DNA of 9,135 bases from CAYVBN01 sp964538565 (lineage in GTDB: Bacteria > Pseudomonadota > Alphaproteobacteria > Rhizobiales > Xanthobacteraceae), in assembly GCA_964538565.1 (NCBI GenBank), contig CAZIGW010000056.1, forward strand, positions 1 through 9,135, in the 5' to 3' direction. A program made the translations under genes and the position numbers. The notes below the pieces were generated by a model that saw nothing but the letters and a program-made list of their open reading frames with translations, ran no database searches and was not told the DNA's origin. This document shows, piece by piece, positions 4,972-9,135 of the stretch (its first letter is position 1; each line of letters opens with the position of its first letter).

Positions 4972-5678
4972 CGACCGTGCCCAACGTGCTCACGAAGCCA
5001 GTCGCCGGCGTTCCCATCATCTTGTGGGTCGGCGTCGGAATCCTCGGCGTCGGCTACGCCCTGTATGCCCGCAACAAGCAACAGACCACCACGACGACCC
5101 AGGTCGAGCAGGTCCCCGTTCCCGTGGGCGCGGTCGGCGCAGAGGACCAGGCGCCCATGGTCGTGTCTCCGGTCGTGCGGATCAACGTTCCGGAAATCGA
5201 CGAGCTCACCGGAGCCATCATGGGCAACACGGATGCCCTGTCGTCGAACACGGGAGCCATCGGCGAGAACACCGACGCCCTCACGGGCAACACCGGAGCG
5301 ACGCAAGCGAACACGACCGCCATCACCGGATCGACGGGCGCCGTGAACGGACTGACCACCTCTGTCGGGTCGCTGACGTCCGCCGTGAACAACGCAGCCG
5401 CCACCGTCAACGCCGCACCGAAGCCGGCCCCTGTGCCCACGCCCGCTCCGGCCCCGGCCCCGGCGCCGACTCCCGCGCCGGCAGCGCGCCGCACCTACAC
5501 GATCAAGTCGGGCGACACGCTCTCGGCGATCGCGCAGCGTTACACCGGCTCCGCATCGCGCTGGACCGAGCTGTACGCCGCGAACCGCGCCGTCATCGAC
5601 AACACGGCCGCCTCTCGAGGAAAGGCCGGCGGCGGCCACTGGATTTTCCCCGGCACCGTCCTCACCATCCCCTGGTGA
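4968..5678 (+). CDS. Membrane-anchored trimeric stalk protein with C-terminal LysM domain (236 aa)
   Basis: ATG at 4968 overlaps the previous stop (ATGA); a longer frame exists upstream but lies inside the preceding gene. Domains in order: membrane helix at about 15-34 (VPIILWVGVGILGVGYALYA); polar Thr/Gln linker; nine seven-residue repeats at 81-143 with the pattern I/L-x-x-N-T; Pro/Ala linker at 149-173 (repeated PAPAP); LysM domain at 176-236 beginning TYTIKSGDTLSAIAQRY and ending VLTIPW. LysM binds N-acetylglucosamine-containing glycans such as peptidoglycan. The IxxNT repeats match the N-at-d trimeric coiled coils of autotransporter adhesin stalks, so a trimer standing on the virion membrane is inferred. 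Likely role: docking the vertex or membrane on the cell wall during entry, next to the wall hydrolase encoded immediately downstream. Confidence 0.9.
   Translation: MTTVPNVLTKPVAGVPIILWVGVGILGVGYALYARNKQQTTTTTQVEQVPVPVGAVGAEDQAPMVVSPVVRINVPEIDELTGAIMGNTDALSSNTGAIGENTDALTGNTGATQANTTAITGSTGAVNGLTTSVGSLTSAVNNAAATVNAAPKPAPVPTPAPAPAPAPTPAPAARRTYTIKSGDTLSAIAQRYTGSASRWTELYAANRAVIDNTAASRGKAGGGHWIFPGTVLTIPW
5208..5396 (+). repeat. Nine tandem 21-base units encoding TxxIxxN heptads
   Basis: Residues 81-143 of the LysM protein divide into nine consecutive heptads, each starting with Thr: TGAIMGN, TDALSSN, TGAIGEN, TDALTGN, TGATQAN, TTAITGS, TGAVNGL, TTSVGSL, TSAVNNA. The fourth position is Ile, Leu or Val in all but one unit, and the last is Asn in the first five. 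This puts a hydrophobic residue at a and Asn at d, the arrangement of anion-binding trimeric coiled coils. The DNA copies are diverged, so the repeat is maintained at protein level. Confidence 0.85.
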
Positions 5679-5682
5679 TCCG

Positions 5683-6447
5683 ATGGCCCACACCTACGTC
5701 CTCGGCGCCGTCAAGCCGTTCGTGAAGGACGCCGCCCAGGAAATCGGCGACAAGTTCGACCTGACCACGATCTACGGGTGGCGCGCGACCAGTGTCGACA
5801 TGACCGGGCACCCCGCCGGCCTCGCCGTCGACCTCGTCGTAGGCACCGACAAGGCCAAGGGTGACGCCATCGCGAGCTACATCATCTCGAACAGCTCGCG
5901 GCTCGACGTGAAATACATCTGCTGGCAGCAGCGGATTTGGCAGCCGTCCAAGGGCTGGTCGAACATGGAGTACCGGCCCGGCACCACCGCCGGCTACGAC
6001 CCGAACCACATGCACCACGTCCACCTGTCCGTCAACAGCGACGTGGACGACGGGCGGCACCTCATGGCCGCGGGAGCCACCACCAGCGGCGGCATCACGG
6101 GCGGCACCACCGCTTCCGGAGCCGACACCGCCAGCGGCTCGACGAACGTCGACCCCGGCCCGAACAGCGACAGCCTCGACCCGCTCATCTCCGGTACCGG
6201 GAACCCTCTGGCGGGCATCACAGCCGCGTTCGACACCCTCACGTCCGGTGACACGTGGCGGCGCGTCTTGTACGTCGTCGGCGGCATCTACATGGTCACC
6301 GTGGGCGTTCTGCTGCTCACGAAGGACCTTTGGGCGCCAGCCGCCAAGACAGCCGCCGTCGCAGCCATGCCCGGCGGCGCCGTCGTCAAGGGCGCCACCG
6401 CAGCCGCGGGCGCCGTCAAGCGAGCAGCATCCTCAGGAGGCAGCTGA
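5683..6447 (+). CDS. Membrane-anchored M15-like / ARB-07466-type peptidoglycan hydrolase (254 aa)
   Basis: The ATG lies 4 bases after the LysM gene stop with only a weak ribosome site, so it is likely coupled. Residues 1-120 look like the ARB-07466-type C-terminal domain related to VanY/M15 zinc peptidases: GHPAGLAVDLVV (H43, D50), GDAIASYIISNSSRLDVKYI (60-79), WQQRIW (81-86) and HMHHVHLSV (109-117). H43, D50 and H114 are the expected zinc ligands by family pattern. A Gly/Ser/Thr-rich linker follows, then a membrane helix at about 194-212 (RVLYVVGGIYMVTVGVLLL) and an Ala-rich basic tail. There is no signal peptide. A wall-cutting domain tethered to a membrane next to a LysM protein fits a virion-borne entry enzyme, in the role PRD1 gives to transglycosylase P7. 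Cleavage specificity cannot be told. Confidence 0.87.
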   Translation: MAHTYVLGAVKPFVKDAAQEIGDKFDLTTIYGWRATSVDMTGHPAGLAVDLVVGTDKAKGDAIASYIISNSSRLDVKYICWQQRIWQPSKGWSNMEYRPGTTAGYDPNHMHHVHLSVNSDVDDGRHLMAAGATTSGGITGGTTASGADTASGSTNVDPGPNSDSLDPLISGTGNPLAGITAAFDTLTSGDTWRRVLYVVGGIYMVTVGVLLLTKDLWAPAAKTAAVAAMPGGAVVKGATAAAGAVKRAASSGGS

Positions 6448-6448
6448 C

Positions 6449-6760
6449 ATGGCCTACACGAACGTCGTCGTCGCCGCCGGTGCTCAGTGGAGCGCCACGA
6501 CGAGCCAAGTCGACCCCAGCGACGGTGTTGTGCTCATCGCCAACGCCGACCCGAACCGGCGCGCCGTCACCGTCTTCACCGACCCCGACAACAGCGTCGG
6601 AGCCCTCTGGCTGGTCCCCAACGCCGGCCAGCGCACCGGAGGCATCCGACTCACCGTGGGCGCCGGATACGAGTTCGGCCACGGCTCCGCGATCTACGCC
6701 TACGCCGAGACCGGAACGGTCATCGTGCACGTCGTCACCGAGTCCGGGGCGGTGTGCTGA
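6449..6760 (+). CDS. Small beta-rich virion protein, candidate vertex/spike-base or decoration protein (103 aa)
   Basis: ATG at 6449 has the best ribosome site in the window, AGGAGG (6435-6440), 8 bases upstream, which implies high expression. The frame stays open upstream but overlaps the hydrolase gene, so this start is preferred. The sequence alternates hydrophobic and polar residues typical of a beta sandwich: VVLIANADPNRRAVTVFTD, GALWLVPNAG, GIRLTVGAGYEF, TVIVHVVTES. No membrane helix or catalytic motif is present. Small proteins with this NADPNRRAV-like character occur in phage structural regions, but no family is named. Position before the YadA-like spike genes suggests a penton or spike-attachment role (inference). 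Confidence 0.85.
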   Translation: MAYTNVVVAAGAQWSATTSQVDPSDGVVLIANADPNRRAVTVFTDPDNSVGALWLVPNAGQRTGGIRLTVGAGYEFGHGSAIYAYAETGTVIVHVVTESGAVC

Positions 6761-6761
6761 C

Positions 6762-7061
6762 GTGGGATACATCCCAGCCCCCTCCCGCGGCGTCCTCAAG
6801 ATCCAAGCCGTCGCCCCCGCACCCATCGGCAACACCGCCTGGTGGAACACTGTGGACGGCAACCTCTACCGCTACAGCGACGCCCTCGCCGATTGGGTGC
6901 CCGTGGGAACACCCGACGACGCCGGCTCCATGACACAGCTCGGGAACGTCGACAGCACCCACGGGCCGAACGGCATCGCGATCGGCGACGCCGAGACGAA
7001 CGGCATCGACGGCGCCGTAGCCATCGGCGACGGCGCAGAGACGGAGGCGATCCCATCATGA
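6762..7061 (+). CDS. Spike protein, attachment part: carries first YadA-head-like repeats (99 aa)
   Basis: GTG at 6762 is one base after the preceding stop; the upstream open frame is a shadow of other genes. The N-terminus (GYIPAPSRGVLKIQAVAPAP) leads to NTAWWNTVDGNLYRYSDALA (24-43), resembling the W/LY-containing module common near the start of phage fibre proteins. From residue 71 the sequence becomes GIAIGDAETNGIDGAVAIGD, two repeats of the AxAIG type found in the YadA head beta-roll of trimeric autotransporter adhesins. The protein ends (EAIPS) exactly where the next repeat would begin, and that repeat is at the start of the following gene, which overlaps by ATGA. It is probably the proximal subunit of a two-piece trimeric spike. 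Confidence 0.85.
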   Translation: MGYIPAPSRGVLKIQAVAPAPIGNTAWWNTVDGNLYRYSDALADWVPVGTPDDAGSMTQLGNVDSTHGPNGIAIGDAETNGIDGAVAIGDGAETEAIPS

Positions 7062-7141
7062 GCATCGCGATCGGCAAGAACGCCAAGGCCCTCGTCGGCG
7101 CAGCCCTCGCCCTCGGTGACAACGCCCACGCATCCGGAACC
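6972..7141 (+). repeat. YadA-head-type beta-roll repeats spanning a gene boundary
   Basis: Four units of about 14-16 residues are visible: GIAIGDAETNGIDG and AVAIGDGAETEAIPS at the end of the 99-aa protein, then SIAIGKNAKALVGA and ALALGDNAHASG at the start of the 382-aa protein. Each has the x-A-I/L-G core and following small/polar loop of YadA-head repeats. The overlapping stop/start (ATGA at 7058-7061) falls exactly between the second and third units. Confidence 0.75.
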
Positions 7142-8206
7142 GGTGACGGAGAGATAGCGACCGGCGTCCTTCGTGTCGGCACCGACGCCGACACGTCCAC
7201 CACGCTCGAACTGCGCGACAGCACCGGAACCGCGCACGCCCTCCATGTCGACGAGTCCGGCAACTTTTTCCCCACCGCCGCCGGCGGCGTCGTGATGCAC
7301 TCCGCCTACTTCGGTGCCGACGAGGACGGCCCCGTGACCGGCGACTTCACGTGGGAAGTTCCCGCCGGCATGTCGTTCTTCCGCATCGTCGGCAACTACC
7401 CCGGACAGGGCGGCCAAGGTGGCTGCGCCAGCGACAAAGATCACCAGGTCAACGACCCCAACTATCCGGGTCAAGAGATTCCGGTGGCATGGGGATCGGC
7501 CGCTGGGGGCACCGGAGGACGTTACTTCGACACCGGGTGGCAGGCGTTCTCCGACTGGCCCGACGACCTCCCGCCCGGTGCGATCGCCAACATTCACATC
7601 GCCGCCGGAACCACTGGCGGAGCCGGCGGTGTCACCACCGATGGAACCCTCGTCATGGGCGACGTCGCCGACGAGCCCGACACAGACCCCATCTTCGTCT
7701 GCGGCAGCTTCACCGACCAGGTAGGTGTCCCCGGCGGCACCGTCCAGCCGTCCTTCGGCCTCGGCTACCTGCCACGCCTTCCGGCCACACTGCTCGACGC
7801 CCTGACGATCGTCCCGAATCTCGCTTACGTCCAGGCGTACAACGACAACACCGGTGACGTGACCGTAGGCATCGACGGGGGTGCTCCCCATGCCTCAGAC
7901 GGCGGCGGCAGCGTCGCCCCCTACTGGTACGACCCGAACGTCTCCAACGCTGGTGTTGTCCCCTGGTCGAGCACGTTCTCATCGTTCCTCGGGCAGCTCG
8001 CCGGCGGCAACCCCGGATTCGCCTACGACTACACGCTCCCCGGAGCACAACCGCCGCCAACGCCGGACGGGGAGGGAGCGGTCTCCGGGTATGCCGGCGG
8101 GGGCGGCTCCGGCTGGTCAGCCATCAACACGAACGGTGGCCCCTACTACTCCGGCGGCCAGGGTGGCCCCGGTGGACAGGCACAGCTTCTCATCATCTGG
8201 TACTAG
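7058..8206 (+). CDS. Receptor-binding spike protein: YadA-like start, beta-rich body, glycine-rich tip (382 aa)
   Basis: ATG at 7058 overlaps the previous stop (ATGA), with GGAGG (7043-7047) 10 bases upstream. Residues 2-26 continue the YadA-head repeats of the preceding protein. Residues 36-100 (for example TTLELRDSTGTAHALHVDES, 47-66) resemble the shaft segment that follows such repeats in phage fibres. A beta-rich body with Gly-rich loops follows (YPGQGGQGG). The last 40 residues contain a glycine-rich block (SGYAGGGGSGW, GGQGGPGGQ) and end in the hydrophobic strand QAQLLIIWY. Glycine-rich C-terminal tips occur in phage receptor-binding proteins. No signal peptide, membrane helix or hydrolase motif is seen. 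It is likely a trimer that recognises a surface glycan or protein on the host. Confidence 0.87.
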   Translation: MSIAIGKNAKALVGAALALGDNAHASGTGDGEIATGVLRVGTDADTSTTLELRDSTGTAHALHVDESGNFFPTAAGGVVMHSAYFGADEDGPVTGDFTWEVPAGMSFFRIVGNYPGQGGQGGCASDKDHQVNDPNYPGQEIPVAWGSAAGGTGGRYFDTGWQAFSDWPDDLPPGAIANIHIAAGTTGGAGGVTTDGTLVMGDVADEPDTDPIFVCGSFTDQVGVPGGTVQPSFGLGYLPRLPATLLDALTIVPNLAYVQAYNDNTGDVTVGIDGGAPHASDGGGSVAPYWYDPNVSNAGVVPWSSTFSSFLGQLAGGNPGFAYDYTLPGAQPPPTPDGEGAVSGYAGGGGSGWSAINTNGGPYYSGGQGGPGGQAQLLIIWY

Positions 8207-8221
8207 GGAGGGATCATCCCC

Positions 8222-8902
8222 ATGCGTTACCCGCTCGCCTCGATCACCGTCACCAGCCCGTTCGGTCCCCGCAAGCCACCGAACGCGAAGGCCATGAGCA
8301 ACCACCTCGGCGTCGACCTGCGCGCCAGCATCGGCACCAACGTCTACGCGCCCGCCGCCGGAACCGTCACCTACGTCGGAACCCAGGCGGCCCGCGGCCT
8401 CTACGTCAAGATCGACCACGGCGCCGGCATCTCCACGATCGTCCAGCACCTCAGCTCGGCCGCCGTCAAGAAAGGCGACAAGGTGAGCGAGGGCCAAGTC
8501 ATCGCCAAGACCGGAGCCTCCGGCAACGTCACCGGCCCGCACCTTCACTTCGAGGTGCAGATCAACGGCGTCCCCGTCGACCCGATGGTGTACGTGCCGC
8601 AGCACCCCGACACGCCCGCTCCGGCGCCGGCCGCTCCGACAGCCGAGCACGTCGAGTCCGTCAACGACGTCCACGTGCTCGGAAGCCGCACCCTCGTGTT
8701 CGGATCGAAGGGCACCGACGTCAAGGAGCTACAGCACATCCTCAACGCCTGGTACCCGCAGCTCCCGCGGCTCGTCGAAGACGGCGACTACGGTGCCCTC
8801 ACCGAGAACCGAGTCAAGTTCCTACAGAACGCCGCCGGCATCACGGTCGACGGCAAGGCCGGATCGCAGACCTTCGGGGTGCTCCACGTGAAGACAAGCT
8901 AG
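8222..8902 (+). CDS. Endolysin: M23 zinc endopeptidase plus peptidoglycan-binding domain (226 aa)
   Basis: ATG at 8222 follows GGGAGGG (8206-8212) at 9 bases. Residues 1-122 form a complete M23 (LytM/lysostaphin-type) domain: TSPFGPRK (11-18), HLGVDLRA with zinc ligands H28 and D32, QHL with H76, and GPHLHFEV with H107 and zinc ligand H109. All key residues are present. A Pro/Ala-rich linker (about 126-141) leads to a PG_binding_1-like domain at about 148-224 with KGTDVKELQHIL, DGDYGALTENRVKFLQ and ITVDGKAGSQTFGVL. M23 enzymes cut peptide cross-bridges in peptidoglycan. There is no signal peptide, so export would need a holin. As the last gene before a strong terminator and the only unanchored wall hydrolase here, it is most likely the lysis enzyme. 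Confidence 0.93.
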   Translation: MRYPLASITVTSPFGPRKPPNAKAMSNHLGVDLRASIGTNVYAPAAGTVTYVGTQAARGLYVKIDHGAGISTIVQHLSSAAVKKGDKVSEGQVIAKTGASGNVTGPHLHFEVQINGVPVDPMVYVPQHPDTPAPAPAAPTAEHVESVNDVHVLGSRTLVFGSKGTDVKELQHILNAWYPQLPRLVEDGDYGALTENRVKFLQNAAGITVDGKAGSQTFGVLHVKTS

Positions 8903-8917
8903 ACCCCGGACATGCTG

Positions 8918-8952
8918 CCGGGCGCCTCGTGGGTAGGGCACGAGGCGCCCGG
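8918..8952 (+). terminator. Strong rho-independent-type hairpin at the end of the structural block
   Basis: CCGGGCGCCTCGTG (8918-8931) and CACGAGGCGCCCGG (8939-8952) are perfectly complementary over 14 bases around the 7-base loop GGTAGGG. The hairpin starts 15 bases after the endolysin stop. There is no T-run, but high-GC Gram-positive terminators often lack one. It would end the long transcript of the structural and lysis genes. Confidence 0.85.
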
Positions 8953-9135
8953 TGCCGGCTCAGGAAGCCAGCACCAACGGTAGCAGACCACCCGGGCAGG
9001 CGCCTCGTTACCACAAGCCGCCCGGCGTGTCGAATCCCTAGGCCGACTGGCACTCGGCTCAACCGCCGTCAGAGGGCGTCGAGAGGCTTTGCCGGCCGGC
9101 CGCTACAGGCCACAGGCTCAGACGGGAGGTGTCGC
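8953..9135. other. Non-coding tail region downstream of the terminator
   Basis: No open frame with a credible start and ribosome site was found on either strand. The stretch is rich in short GC palindromes (for example GGCCGGCCGG-like sequence near 9091-9101) and includes a second copy of GGCGCCTCGT at 8999-9008 that could pair with the terminator's right arm. The last bases (GGGAGGTG near 9124-9131) could be the ribosome site of a gene starting beyond the window. No attachment site, tRNA or terminal repeat can be identified. Confidence 0.5.

Noticed and set aside
5419..5493. Tandem GC-rich CCGGCCC-like repeats as a possible replication iteron array.
   Set aside because: They simply encode the Pro/Ala linker of the LysM protein in frame and show no spacing or conservation typical of iterons.
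7041..7061. A programmed -1 frameshift joining the 99-aa and 382-aa spike proteins.
   Set aside because: No classic slippery heptamer is visible, and the GGAGG site plus ATGA overlap explain expression by reinitiation; kept only as a possibility in the finding on the split repeats.
8882..8894. CTCCACGTGAAGA near the end of the endolysin gene as a third parS.
   Set aside because: Only the central CCACGTGAA core resembles the site; it is not palindromic over 14-16 bases and has several mismatches.
9027..9042. GTGTCGAATCCCTAGG resembles a tRNA T-loop (TTCGAATC), suggesting a tRNA remnant or attachment site.
   Set aside because: The flanking bases do not form a 5-bp T-stem, the loop's first base is wrong, and no acceptor or anticodon arm is found.
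327..9062. Many long open frames on the reverse strand (for example 3180-4538, 3781-4800, 6872-7891).
   Set aside because: All lie opposite well-supported forward genes, have Arg/Gly/Ala-rich compositions expected of antisense high-GC frames, and lack recognisable domains.

Overview
The window is a compact, single-strand gene block of a high-GC (about two-thirds G+C by eye) tailless, membrane-containing bacteriophage or its prophage/plasmid form, most likely infecting an actinobacterium. Two genes carry the identification: a P9/A32-type packaging ATPase (GTG start at 857) and, two genes later, a 375-residue protein with the sequence character of a double-jelly-roll (DJR) major capsid protein (1854-2981). 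No terminase, portal or tail genes are present. GTG starts, strong GGAGG ribosome sites, strong C/G third-position bias and peptidoglycan-targeting domains common in Gram-positive phages support the host call, which remains an inference.

Layout. 2-235: C-terminal end of an acidic gene entering from the left. 91-106 and 243-258: two copies of the chromosomal ParB-binding palindrome parS, the second a perfect 16-mer. 285-3095: putative membrane-associated protein, packaging ATPase, 47-aa membrane protein, major capsid protein, 36-aa membrane protein. This order recalls gene VI/X - IX - XX - III - XXII of phage PRD1. 3098-3167: a long-armed inverted repeat behind the capsid genes. 3207-4455: five small membrane proteins. 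4468-4971: unrecognised soluble protein. 4968-5678: membrane-anchored protein with a trimeric coiled-coil stalk and a LysM domain. 5683-6447: membrane-anchored M15/ARB-07466-type peptidoglycan hydrolase. 6449-8206: three beta-rich or repeat proteins forming a probable receptor-binding spike, with YadA-head repeats running across a gene boundary. 8222-8902: M23 endopeptidase plus peptidoglycan-binding endolysin, followed by a strong hairpin terminator and about 180 bases with no gene seen.

How it fits together (inference): the capsid protein builds an icosahedral shell over a protein-rich membrane made with the small transmembrane proteins. The ATPase and the flanking mini-proteins would form the genome-packaging vertex. 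The LysM and M15-like proteins would bind and open the cell wall at entry, the YadA-like/glycine-rich proteins would recognise the host, and the M23 enzyme with one of the small membrane proteins would act in lysis. The two parS sites suggest the genome may be kept as an extrachromosomal element that engages host (or its own) ParB. Replication, integration and regulatory genes are outside this window.
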